DNA of 32,276 nucleotides. Source: a virus. The stretch's first letter is position 1; each line of letters begins with the position of its first letter. Shown here piece by piece: positions 26,537 through 32,276 of the stretch. The position numbers and the translations under genes were made by a program. The notes under the pieces are model-generated. The model searched no databases. It was not told the origin of the DNA and saw only the letters and a program-made list of their open reading frames with translations. Location of the stretch: IMG/VR virus record IMGVR_UViG_3300020055_000088, positions 1-32,276 of that record, one strand, 5' to 3'.

Positions 26537-27105
26537 TGTGAAATTTTACCTTCAAATCTCTGTTTTACTTCATCTTTGTTTATTATAACAAAGGGTTTAT
26601 ACTTTTTTACTAGTAAACAAATGTGTTCCAATACAAAGTCACTAGCATAATCTTCAACAAAAGGATATAGTTTTTCCATAATAACAAGTGTTTCAAGTTG
26701 TATATCCCCACCCATGTACATCCTGAAGATTAGTGGGTGTTGCCCTTCCATACAAGACTTAATTTCATCCTTTTCCATCCTGAATAAGATATTATCTAAG
26801 TCTGTATCTAAAGTATACAACATTCTTTTACGTCTTGTCAAGTAGTTTTTGTAATTATCTACAAAATTACCTGTATAGATGTTGGCCGTATTATCGCCTG
26901 TGATAAAGTTGGCCACAAGAATGTTTATAACTTCTGTGCGTGTATAAGTGTTTGCTAACTTATACATATGTTGCGTGTCTTTTCGTTTCTCAAAAGAAGC
27001 TCTTAGGTTACCTATACGACCCTTAGTAACAGTAATATCATACTTAGGATCAGTAAAGTGCAACCGTAAAGCCGCATATAATTTGTAGACTTCAAAAGCA
27101 GTCAT
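26521..27105 (-). CDS. 59: gp59-like loader of the replicative helicase
   Basis: 194 aa (T4 gp59 is 217 aa). The N-terminal part matches the family pattern FEVYKLYAALRLHFTDPKYD, and then KRKDTQHMYKLANTY followed by a hydrophobic helix (INILVANFITGDN). It is basic and mainly helical, as gp59 is. In T4, gp59 binds forks and gp32 and loads the gp41 helicase. Its place between gp33 and gp32 is the T4 order. It starts in a TAATG junction with gp33, so the two are probably translated together. Confidence 0.85.
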   Translation of the reverse strand: MTAFEVYKLYAALRLHFTDPKYDITVTKGRIGNLRASFEKRKDTQHMYKLANTYTRTEVINILVANFITGDNTANIYTGNFVDNYKNYLTRRKRMLYTLDTDLDNILFRMEKDEIKSCMEGQHPLIFRMYMGGDIQLETLVIMEKLYPFVEDYASDFVLEHICLLVKKYKPFVIINKDEVKQRFEGKISQCLNQ

Positions 27106-27398
27106 TAGAAAGGTAATTTGTTACTCTTAACCTTAAGTAAATTCAAGTCTTGTGCTTCTGCTTCTAACTTAGACCTTAAACTATTATTGATAATTTTAGA
27201 AAGACTCTCTGCTTCAATTTCATGTTTTATACAATAGTCTATCAAAATATCCATACAAGAAGATTGAGTCCTTACTGCTGTTTGTTCTATGTGTTGAGAA
27301 AATTCAGCAGGTGTTCTAAATTGTTTTGTGATTAAAAATGTGTCAGTTGGTTTTTGTTTTTCTGCCATAAAATCGTTTGTAATAACTTCTAAGTTCAC
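27105..27398 (-). CDS. 33: gp33-like late transcription coactivator
   Basis: 97 aa from a GTG whose ribosome site GGAG overlaps the end of the hydrolase gene. An internal ATG (complement 27366-27368, MAEKQKPT) would give 87 aa and lacks a ribosome site. The core ITKQFRTPAEFSQHIEQTAV, then SCMDILIDYCIKHEIEAESL, then LRSKLEAEAQDLNLL matches small gp33 proteins of T4-like marine phages as I recall them. It ends in a short hydrophobic tip (NKLPF), where T4 gp33 binds the sliding clamp. gp33 links the host RNA polymerase and the late sigma gp55 to the clamp. The several TATAAATA boxes nearby fit its presence. Confidence 0.75.
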   Translation of the reverse strand: MNLEVITNDFMAEKQKPTDTFLITKQFRTPAEFSQHIEQTAVRTQSSCMDILIDYCIKHEIEAESLSKIINNSLRSKLEAEAQDLNLLKVKSNKLPF

Positions 27399-27401
27399 TT
27401 A

Positions 27402-27965
27402 CTACTCCATATTGTAAAAGGTGTGTTTGTTTATTTTGGCAGTTACCTCCATAGCACCTGCCCAATCAGGATCTACTTCATCATTATGATACCACAAGGC
27501 ACCGTTAGTAGGATCCTCATACTTATGATTTATAACACCTGCAGCTACGTCCATAGCACGACCCCATGCCCACATATCTTTTGGTTGGTCGCTACGTCCA
27601 TCACACCACCAACTAAATTGGCACTTGTTTCGTATAGGAACTATTCTGTCATGTTCCATCAGAAACCAAGGTGATATAGGACCTTGCTTAATAACAGTAC
27701 AAAGTGTATCAGGATACCTATCATCCTTTACTCGGTTGTACGCCACATAAGCAACAGCCACTTGGCCAGTGTGTGGTTCGCCTCTTGCCTCAAAATAAAT
27801 ATTTTGGGCGAGACATTCTACATCTCTATATAATGGACCAGTATCAAACTTAAACTCTATATTGATAGGCTCCACCTGTACCGCAGATACTTCTTCTGTC
27901 ACTAATACTTTTACAGCGAGTAAAACCGCTGCTAACAATGCTGTAGAAATAAGAAACTTATTCAT
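27402..27965 (-). CDS. SleB-type cell-wall hydrolase with signal/anchor sequence
   Basis: 187 aa from the ATG at complement 27963-27965, which has GGAG at a good distance and lies just after a predicted late transcription start. The open frame extends to a TTG at 27986, but that codon would be upstream of the transcript start. Residues 3-22 form a hydrophobic signal or anchor (FLISTALLAAVLLAVKVLV). The hydrolase-2/SleB domain follows: CLAQNIYFEARGE (catalytic Glu59), TGQVAVAYVAYNRV, CQFSWWCDG at 115-123, and a closing DPTNGALWYH at 151-160. It probably cleaves peptidoglycan in the periplasm during lysis, reached by the Sec route. No holin is visible nearby, and gp5 lacks a lysozyme domain. 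Confidence 0.88.
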   Translation of the reverse strand: MNKFLISTALLAAVLLAVKVLVTEEVSAVQVEPINIEFKFDTGPLYRDVECLAQNIYFEARGEPHTGQVAVAYVAYNRVKDDRYPDTLCTVIKQGPISPWFLMEHDRIVPIRNKCQFSWWCDGRSDQPKDMWAWGRAMDVAAGVINHKYEDPTNGALWYHNDEVDPDWAGAMEVTAKINKHTFYNME

Positions 27966-27986
27966 ACAATACTCCGTTAGATTCAA

Positions 27987-27994
27987 TATTTATA
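27987..27994 (-). promoter_or_regulatory. T4-type late promoter box for the hydrolase gene
   Basis: The minus strand reads TATAAATATTGAATCTAACG, followed by the GGAG ribosome site and the ATG at 27965. It begins directly after the stop codon of the acyl-CoA-synthetase gene, so the lytic enzyme has its own late start. Confidence 0.7.
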
Positions 27995-29365
27995 TTATAA
28001 CAGTTTTAATGCCTGTTTGTCAACCTTCCCAACAGAAGTCAATGGCAACTCATCTACATAGCGATATTGTTTCGGTACTTTAAAATCACCTAAATATTTT
28101 CGACAATAATTAACATAGTCTGCATTTTTGCCAACAATAAAAGCACAACCCACTTCACCCCACCTTTTATCTGGAATGCCAACGACAGCTGCCTGTTTGA
28201 CACTTGGATGGCTCATCAAAACACGTTCAATCTCCAATGGATAAACATTCTCTCCGCCCGATATAAACATATCTTTAACTCGACCACAAAGTATATATCT
28301 GTCACCTTCTTTTCGCACAGCATCTCCTGTGTGATACCAACTATTCTTTATGACTTTAGATGTTTCCTCTGGTTTCTGCCAATACTCACGCATCATATAA
28401 GGACTTCTTACTAAAAGTTCTCCTTCTTCAATTTTTACTTGTATTCCTGTAACGGGTTTGCCGTCTAATAAAACAGTACCACCACATTCAGTAATGCCTA
28501 CATTATTAAGAACTTTAGCATTTGGGAAAAACTTTCTTAATTTTTCTAATTGTTCTTCAGTAGGAGGTGCACCACCACTTTGATATATTTTAACCGAGCT
28601 TGTATCATAATTTAAAAATTCTTTGTAGTCTAATAACATTTGAGACATGGTAGGAACAACAATAAAAACATTTACTTTATGTTTCTCTATATTTTGTAGG
28701 AACTTTTCTGTTTCAAATTTATGCATTATAACAGAATGTGACTGTAACAAAGTTGAAGCAAAGAATCTATTATGAGAAGCAATATGAAACAATGGCAATG
28801 ATATTAAAGAAGTTTCATCACCATTAAGATTAAAAGTCAAATTAAAAGCCATAGAAGCAATATACATGGCTTTGTGAGTGATGACTGCTCCTTTAGGAGT
28901 TCCTGTTGTTCCTCCTGTATAAATTATACCGTAGATATCTTCGTTTATTCCCGGATGAAATTCAGGAATATCTGAAACAGATTCATAACAACCGTCAGCA
29001 ATATCATATAAAACCAAAGCAGGATCGCAATCCTGAATAATATCTTTTATTTCTCTTTCAGCTAATCTAAAATTAACAGGGACAATTATAGCATTAATAA
29101 AAGAGCAAGCAAACATAAGTTCAATATATTTGTTAGAGTTTTCTCCTATGAAAACAACTCTATCTTTAGGCGAAACACCTCTATCTTTTAGATAGCAAGA
29201 AAGAGAAACTACTCTATCATAGACCTGTTGCCAAGTATATGTAACATCTTCAAATGTTATTGCTGGTTTGTTGGGTGATAAATTTTTAGCTCTTTCTAAA
29301 AGATAAGCTACACTTAAATCACTAGGGGAATCTGACATTAGCATATAATTTTTCAAACCTTTCAT
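27995..29365 (-). CDS. AMP-forming acyl-CoA synthetase-like enzyme (ANL superfamily)
   Basis: 456 aa. All main ANL motifs are intact: A3 YTGGTTGTPKGAVITH (149-164), A5 NNVGITECGG (287-296, with Thr292-Glu293), A7 YHTGDAV (344-350), A8 GRVKDMFISGGENVYPLE (361-378), and A10 SVGKVDK with the catalytic Lys447. The VPVNFRLAEREI segment (95-106) is typical of fatty-acyl-CoA ligases. The enzyme would activate a carboxylic acid with ATP and join it to CoA. The substrate cannot be read from the sequence. It is shorter than most bacterial homologues (500-560 aa), mainly before motif A3. The start is uncertain: ATGs at 29365, 29344 and 29338 have weak ribosome sites, and the last overlaps the exonuclease gene by 17 bases. 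It has no signal peptide. Such a gene is unusual in a phage. Confidence 0.88.
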   Translation of the reverse strand: MKGLKNYMLMSDSPSDLSVAYLLERAKNLSPNKPAITFEDVTYTWQQVYDRVVSLSCYLKDRGVSPKDRVVFIGENSNKYIELMFACSFINAIIVPVNFRLAEREIKDIIQDCDPALVLYDIADGCYESVSDIPEFHPGINEDIYGIIYTGGTTGTPKGAVITHKAMYIASMAFNLTFNLNGDETSLISLPLFHIASHNRFFASTLLQSHSVIMHKFETEKFLQNIEKHKVNVFIVVPTMSQMLLDYKEFLNYDTSSVKIYQSGGAPPTEEQLEKLRKFFPNAKVLNNVGITECGGTVLLDGKPVTGIQVKIEEGELLVRSPYMMREYWQKPEETSKVIKNSWYHTGDAVRKEGDRYILCGRVKDMFISGGENVYPLEIERVLMSHPSVKQAAVVGIPDKRWGEVGCAFIVGKNADYVNYCRKYLGDFKVPKQYRYVDELPLTSVGKVDKQALKLL

Positions 29366-30002
29366 ACTCTAAACGTAAGTCTAATAATTTCTCTACATAA
29401 TTGTCACGTTTTTCAACAAAGACTTGAGGAAACTCATCCTCTACTGTTATAGCAACGACAATTTGCGGGACAGGGATACCTGTCATTTCTTCAAACATAA
29501 TAGCGTATGAAGTACATTGCATAAAGTAATTATCAATCCATTCTTTCTTTTTACTTTTGCGTGAGGTCTTAAAGTCAATAACTGACAGTTTACCTTCCCA
29601 TTCAGCAATACAATCCACACGCCCAGCCATTCTTAAATGGTCACTGTAAAGTGGGTCCTCGATTGCGTGAATGTTGTCTATGTTATTCAACACAGGGCGA
29701 AAGCGATCCCACATCTGTTTATCTAACAAACTGAGATTACTTGTATCAGTGTCTTTGTTCAGCAACACGTTCTCGCACAAGTCATGTATCTTTGTGCCTC
29801 TCGTAGCTGCTTGATTGCTGATTTTGTTAGCTTCTTCTTCACCGACACGTTCACGCCAGGCTTTAATAGCCTCTCTGGTGTGATATGACATAACGGTGGT
29901 AACTGAAGGATATAACTTTCCTTCAGGTGTACGATAATGCCTACCGAATTCGGTAACTTCTGCTTCGGGTATTTTTAAATCTATTTCTATTCTGTTAAAC
30001 AT
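29322..30002 (-). CDS. PD-(D/E)XK exonuclease (RecB/MGME1-like)
   Basis: 226 aa. The motif set is complete: YPSVTTVMSYH (31-41), RGTKIHDLCE (His73, Glu77), Glu115, GRVDCIAEW (Asp130), VIDFKTSRK (Asp143-x-Lys145), and a Gln162-x3-Tyr166 motif. This is the layout of RecB-type single-strand exonucleases, including mitochondrial MGME1, and is common in T4-like marine phages. It probably works in recombination or end processing, or in host DNA breakdown. The ATG overlaps the stop of the SDR-fold gene by one base (TAATG), and the downstream ligase gene overlaps its 3' end. Confidence 0.85.
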   Translation of the reverse strand: MFNRIEIDLKIPEAEVTEFGRHYRTPEGKLYPSVTTVMSYHTREAIKAWRERVGEEEANKISNQAATRGTKIHDLCENVLLNKDTDTSNLSLLDKQMWDRFRPVLNNIDNIHAIEDPLYSDHLRMAGRVDCIAEWEGKLSVIDFKTSRKSKKKEWIDNYFMQCTSYAIMFEEMTGIPVPQIVVAITVEDEFPQVFVEKRDNYVEKLLDLRLEYERFEKLYANVRFP

Positions 30003-30664
30003 TAGTCAGTGTAAATAAATTCTCCATTATTTATTCCCGTATTCATAATGGTTTCATAAATGTATTTGGTTACATTTTTAATTTGTTTTTTGTCGTTATA
30101 ATCAAAAATAGGCATCAAAGCTGCAAATTTTGCTTTCTTATCATTACATTTTGCAAAACCAAACATCATTTGATTTAGCGAAGCACACTCTGCTGCATAT
30201 CCGGTAGCGGAAGGATGGTGAGGCCTGGGAACTTCAAAACCCATGCCAGATGAGACATAAACTACGGAGCTAGTTTCATCCATTTTATCTAAAGCGTATA
30301 TTGTCATAAGATGAGGTATTATGACTTTTGTATTGTAGTTATCATAAAATTTTTCTAAGGTTTGGTGTAAAAATTTAAATTCTTTTTTTGCGCTACTAGT
30401 AAAATGATTATCTGTAGAAGGAAAATTATTTCCGCGTTGGTTAAAGAGTATTAGATCAATGTGCGTAATATCCTCAATCAAGGTTTCAAACTGTTTTACT
30501 GCTTCAACAGGGTCTGACCAATCAATGACTGTGGTATTTGGTTTACCATAATCTTTTTGGGATAAAAGGTGTACAGTATGTTTTTCTTTTATGAGCATAT
30601 CATAAAAGCCTTCCGCCCATGAACCGGGTCTACTGCATCCTACTAAAATTATTGTTTTACTCAT
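30002..30664 (-). CDS. SDR-fold protein with a degenerate active site
   Basis: 220 aa from the ATG at complement 30662-30664. The open frame runs further upstream, but that extension enters the tRNA gene and is rejected. The N-terminus TIILVGCSRPGSWAEGF is a Rossmann strand with a modified Gly-rich turn. IDLILFNQRG (69-78) takes the place of the NNAG region. VVYVSSGMGF (134-143) holds the Ser. GYAAECASL (155-163) holds Tyr156, but the YxxxK lysine is replaced by Cys160. It is therefore an SDR-like fold that is probably either non-catalytic or chemically altered. There is no strong ribosome site. It is the first of three coupled genes (SDR, exonuclease, acyl-CoA ligase). Confidence 0.65.
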   Translation of the reverse strand: MSKTIILVGCSRPGSWAEGFYDMLIKEKHTVHLLSQKDYGKPNTTVIDWSDPVEAVKQFETLIEDITHIDLILFNQRGNNFPSTDNHFTSSAKKEFKFLHQTLEKFYDNYNTKVIIPHLMTIYALDKMDETSSVVYVSSGMGFEVPRPHHPSATGYAAECASLNQMMFGFAKCNDKKAKFAALMPIFDYNDKKQIKNVTKYIYETIMNTGINNGEFIYTD

Positions 30665-30752
30665 ACAATTACTTATACAAATTAGTGCAACAGTTTTCCC
30701 AACCAATACAGTGTCCGGAATGTACTTGGGTGCGCGTTGCCCGCAGATTTTA

Positions 30753-30829
30753 TGGTACACCCTGCAGGAATCGAACCTGCAACCTACGGCTTAGAAGGCC
30801 GTTGCTCTATCCGATTGAGCTAAGGGTGC
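30753..30829 (-). tRNA. tRNA-Arg (anticodon UCU), CCA encoded
   Basis: The minus strand folds into a full cloverleaf. The acceptor is GCACCCT / AGGGTGT (one G-U pair at position 1). The D stem is GCTC/GAGC. The anticodon stem is ACGGC/GCCGT around the loop CTTCTAA, giving anticodon TCT. The T arm is GCAGG-TTCGATT-CCTGC. Discriminator A and the CCA end are encoded (30753-30755). It reads AGA, a very common Arg codon in this AT-rich phage. Its 5' end abuts the stop codon of the upstream 102-aa gene, so it must be cut out of a longer transcript. Confidence 0.97.
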
Positions 30830-31138
30830 TTACCTATTTTTAAGCAACCATTGTGCTTTATTTAATATCCAAGGATCTCGGTTTGGTAAATTAAAACCAG
30901 AGGAGCTGTCCCATTCTTCAAAAGCATAATCAAACCTATCACTGTAGGCATCAGGGTGATCTTTCATTAACTGCTCAAGTTCTCTTGCCCACCCATCAAA
31001 AATATGGTCAGGTACAATATTGTCATCTAAAGTATAGTAGATGCAGGAGTGTACAAGAACCTGCAACCGACGGCGCTTGATTAGTTCAGCAATCGGATTC
31101 GTAGGGGTCGGAAACTTGTAGTAACCTTCTTTAGCCAT
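30830..31138 (-). CDS. Small protein resembling the Ia domain of NAD-dependent DNA ligase
   Basis: 102 aa. The central part LVHSCIYYTLDDNIVPDHIF, then DGWARELEQLMKDHPDAYSD, follows the LigA domain Ia pattern (YY-LD-P---D-EYD-L--EL--LE--HP) that binds NMN in NAD-dependent ligases. The nucleotidyltransferase domain is absent. It may be a remnant, an NAD-binding helper, or a chance resemblance in a phage-specific family. The first ATG is part of a TAATG junction with the 45-aa gene upstream, and the stop touches the tRNA gene. Confidence 0.6.
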   Translation of the reverse strand: MAKEGYYKFPTPTNPIAELIKRRRLQVLVHSCIYYTLDDNIVPDHIFDGWARELEQLMKDHPDAYSDRFDYAFEEWDSSSGFNLPNRDPWILNKAQWLLKNR

Positions 31139-31275
31139 TAGTGAACATATCTCATTGAAAACTGCGAATGCTCATCATTCATCAGTGCGTCAAAAATATC
31201 TTGACCTAACTGATCTATGACCTCTTGGTGACAAGAAAAAATCTGGGATTGATAGCCATCAGTAACGATTAGCAT
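31138..31275 (-). CDS. Small protein, 45 aa, unknown
   Basis: The ATG at complement 31273-31275 starts a 45-codon frame that ends at 31138. Both ends form TAATG one-base overlaps with the neighbouring genes, which is strong evidence that it is a real gene in a coupled series. The protein starts MLIVTDGYQSQIFSCHQEVI and is acidic and polar, with no membrane segment. The family is not recognised. Confidence 0.65.
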   Translation of the reverse strand: MLIVTDGYQSQIFSCHQEVIDQLGQDIFDALMNDEHSQFSMRYVH

Positions 31276-31505
31276 TAGTCACGCACCTCCGTAATATACT
31301 TGTGGTCAACAATAACACACTCACCAGCGTTACGACTGATAACAACCTTGCCAGCGGCATTTTTCCACTGGAAGCCTTCGTCCAGTTTGATATGGTGAGA
31401 GACACCACCACCGTAACAAACACGGCTATGGGTTACTTTGCCGCTGACGGGCTGGTCACCGTTAAGATAAAGACCTTTAACACGCATACCTTCTAAGTTC
31501 CACAT
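31275..31505 (-). CDS. Conserved small phage protein, 76 aa
   Basis: The sequence MWNLEGMRVKGLYLNGDQPV, then SGKVTHSRVCYGGGVSHHIK and GECVIVDHKYITEV, looks like a small all-beta protein that I recall from many T4-like cyanophages under 'hypothetical'. No function is known to me. Base composition is less AT-rich than its neighbours. It is coupled by TAATG junctions on both sides and lies in the early-type operon behind the promoter at 31777-31804. Confidence 0.75.
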   Translation of the reverse strand: MWNLEGMRVKGLYLNGDQPVSGKVTHSRVCYGGGVSHHIKLDEGFQWKNAAGKVVISRNAGECVIVDHKYITEVRD

Positions 31506-31735
31506 TACACAGACTCCTTTGCTAGCTGTTGAAATTCATAATCATCTGCGAGATCGTTGAATATACCATACCACTCCTCAGGTACATCCTGGCCTGCCTC
31601 GCCTGCGTCCATGTGAATATCGGCATCCACAAAGTTCCAGTTGATACGGCCGCGCTCGTCTAAGTTCTCAGGGTTACGGACTGCGTGATGAAAACTCACA
31701 ATAAGTTCACACAATTTTGCTGTATTACTACTCAT
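31505..31735 (-). CDS. First gene of the small early operon, 76 aa, unknown
   Basis: The GAGGAG ribosome site sits right against the ATG at 31741 but exactly 6 bases before the ATG at complement 31733-31735, so the second ATG (MSSNTAKLCELIVSFHHAV) is the likely start. The protein is acidic, with a helical N-terminus and motifs such as RINWNFVDADIHMDAGE and DVPEEWYGIFNDL. The family is not recognised. It is the first gene after the sigma70-type promoter and is probably expressed early. Confidence 0.7.
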   Translation of the reverse strand: MSSNTAKLCELIVSFHHAVRNPENLDERGRINWNFVDADIHMDAGEAGQDVPEEWYGIFNDLADDYEFQQLAKESV

Positions 31736-31776
31736 AAACATCTCCTCACAAGTTGATTTATTAGTTTATGTGTTAC

Positions 31777-31804
31777 ATTATACACGAATCTGAGGAAAAG
31801 TCAA
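31777..31804 (-). promoter_or_regulatory. Sigma70-type early promoter (TTGACT-16-TATAAT)
   Basis: The minus strand has TTGACT (31799-31804), a 16-base spacer and a perfect TATAAT (31777-31782). The predicted start is near 31770, giving about 35 bases of leader before the 76-aa gene. It is the clearest host-type promoter in the window and is distinct from the TATAAATA late boxes. Confidence 0.8.
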
Positions 31805-31813
31805 GCCCTTTTT

Positions 31814-31905
31814 GGCCTAAGGAAAACAAGCACTTAGGCCATTTCTGACGTAAGTGCTTGATTTTATTGGTAAAATTAAAAGCGCTTATAAATCAAGCAC
31901 TTACG
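31814..31905 (-). terminator. Terminator with competing hairpins after phoH
   Basis: The minus-strand RNA can form one stem of 10 bp (31851-31860 with 31827-31836) followed by TTTTCC, a reasonable terminator for phoH. The first half of that stem is also half of a 15-bp perfect inverted repeat (31891-31905 with 31849-31863) that includes the last phoH codons. A third stem, 8 bp (31814-31821 with 31833-31840), overlaps the second half. These folds exclude one another. The stretch 31742-31892 has no gene beyond this and the promoter. Confidence 0.65.
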
Positions 31906-32276
31906 AGATAATCGTCCTCGTATTTCATTCTGGCCTCAATATACTCCCGGACCAGTGCTGATCTGACTATATCTTCTGAACCAAATTCAATGGAACAGAA
32001 GGATGGCATATTTTCAACGGTTACCATAAACTTTTTAAGTCCTGACAAATCGTTCCTCTTGTAAAGGTCCGTTTGCCGAAAGTCACCACAAAAGATTATT
32101 TTTGTATTGACTCCTACCCTTGTCATTATGGAATTGATTTCCATGTCATTTAGATTCTGACACTCATCAACGATAACAATAGCATGGTCTAATGTGATAC
32201 CTCTGACAAATGAAGTACACATGAAATCCAAATACTTTTGTTCCATCAACCTCTGATACGGTTGCTGTTTCGTTGG
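31893..32276 (-). CDS. phoH: PhoH-like ATPase, C-terminal part, cut by window edge
   Basis: 127 codons are visible, with the frame open to the edge. The sequence shows SFVRGITLDHAIVIVDECQN (Walker B with DE), then MEINSIMTRVGVNTKIIFCG and DFRQTDL. This is the typical C-terminal half of PhoH-like P-loop ATPases. The Walker A half lies outside. PhoH is a very common accessory gene in marine phages. Its role is unsettled (phosphate stress and RNA-related functions have been proposed). The stop codon lies inside the 15-bp inverted repeat of the downstream terminator region. Confidence 0.9.
   Translation of the reverse strand, partial: PTKQQPYQRLMEQKYLDFMCTSFVRGITLDHAIVIVDECQNLNDMEINSIMTRVGVNTKIIFCGDFRQTDLYKRNDLSGLKKFMVTVENMPSFCSIEFGSEDIVRSALVREYIEARMKYEDDYLVSA

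Noticed and set aside
30665-30760. N-terminal extension of the SDR-fold protein frame
   Set aside because: The added 32 residues run into the tRNA-Arg 3' end and lack a ribosome site. The internal ATG at 30664 starts a proper Rossmann strand.
30753-30829. tRNA gene as a prophage attachment site
   Set aside because: There is no integrase or second copy of the tRNA end in the window, and the gene set is that of a lytic T4-like phage. The tRNA is better explained as a translation helper.
31814-31840. 8-bp stem GGCCTAAG/CTTAGGCC as an independent terminator
   Set aside because: On the minus strand it is followed by AAAAAGG and on the plus strand by ATTTCTG, so it lacks a T tail. It is treated as part of the competing hairpin set.

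Overview
The window is part of the genome of a strictly lytic-looking, marine T4-like myovirus. The evidence is a nearly complete T4-type baseplate and tail set (gp4, gp5, gp6, gp8, gp25, gp26, gp48, gp53, a gp27-like hub protein and a DUF4815-type giant protein). It also carries the T4 replication/late-transcription trio gp32-gp59-gp33 and a PhoH-like ATPase typical of marine phages. Nine T4-type late boxes (TATAAATA) were found, all on the sense strand. The DNA is AT-rich. The style of the structural proteins resembles cyanophage and pelagiphage myoviruses. The SleB-type hydrolase hints at a Gram-negative marine bacterial host such as an alphaproteobacterium, but the host cannot be fixed from this window.

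Layout. (1) 1-21035, minus strand: a late structural cluster. Read in transcription order it is gp48, gp53, gp27-like hub, gp5 spike, an unknown 240-aa protein, gp25, gp6, a 1170-aa protein in the gp7 position, a small 149-aa virion protein, gp8, a 2427-aa DUF4815-type giant protein, a small coiled-coil protein, and the first codons of another tail protein. (2) 21079-25387, plus strand: a divergent late block with gp4, a 191-aa virion protein (possibly gp2-like), a tail-tube-fold protein, gp26, a gp51-like frame with no proper start that seems to be reached by -1 frameshifting, and a 578-aa tape-measure candidate. A strong hairpin terminator at 25386-25409 separates it from the next region. 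(3) 25414-32276, minus strand: gp32, a 59-aa acidic protein, gp59, gp33, a SleB-type cell-wall hydrolase with its own late promoter, an acyl-CoA-synthetase-like (ANL) enzyme, a PD-(D/E)XK exonuclease, a degenerate SDR-fold protein, tRNA-Arg(UCU), and four small early-type genes behind a sigma70-type promoter. The C-terminal part of PhoH closes the window.

How it fits together. gp33 would activate the TATAAATA late promoters that drive the baseplate and tail genes. gp32 and gp59 serve replication. Small genes behind the TTGACT/TATAAT promoter look early or middle. The most unusual content is a full-motif AMP-forming acyl-CoA ligase inside a translationally coupled SDR-exonuclease-ligase unit. 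Next are a candidate gp26/gp51 -1 frameshift that mirrors the lambda G/GT tail-chaperone arrangement just upstream of the tape-measure candidate, and a shared Gly-Ser-Gly-Tyr beta module inserted in three different tail proteins. No stretch longer than about 150 bases lacks a gene.
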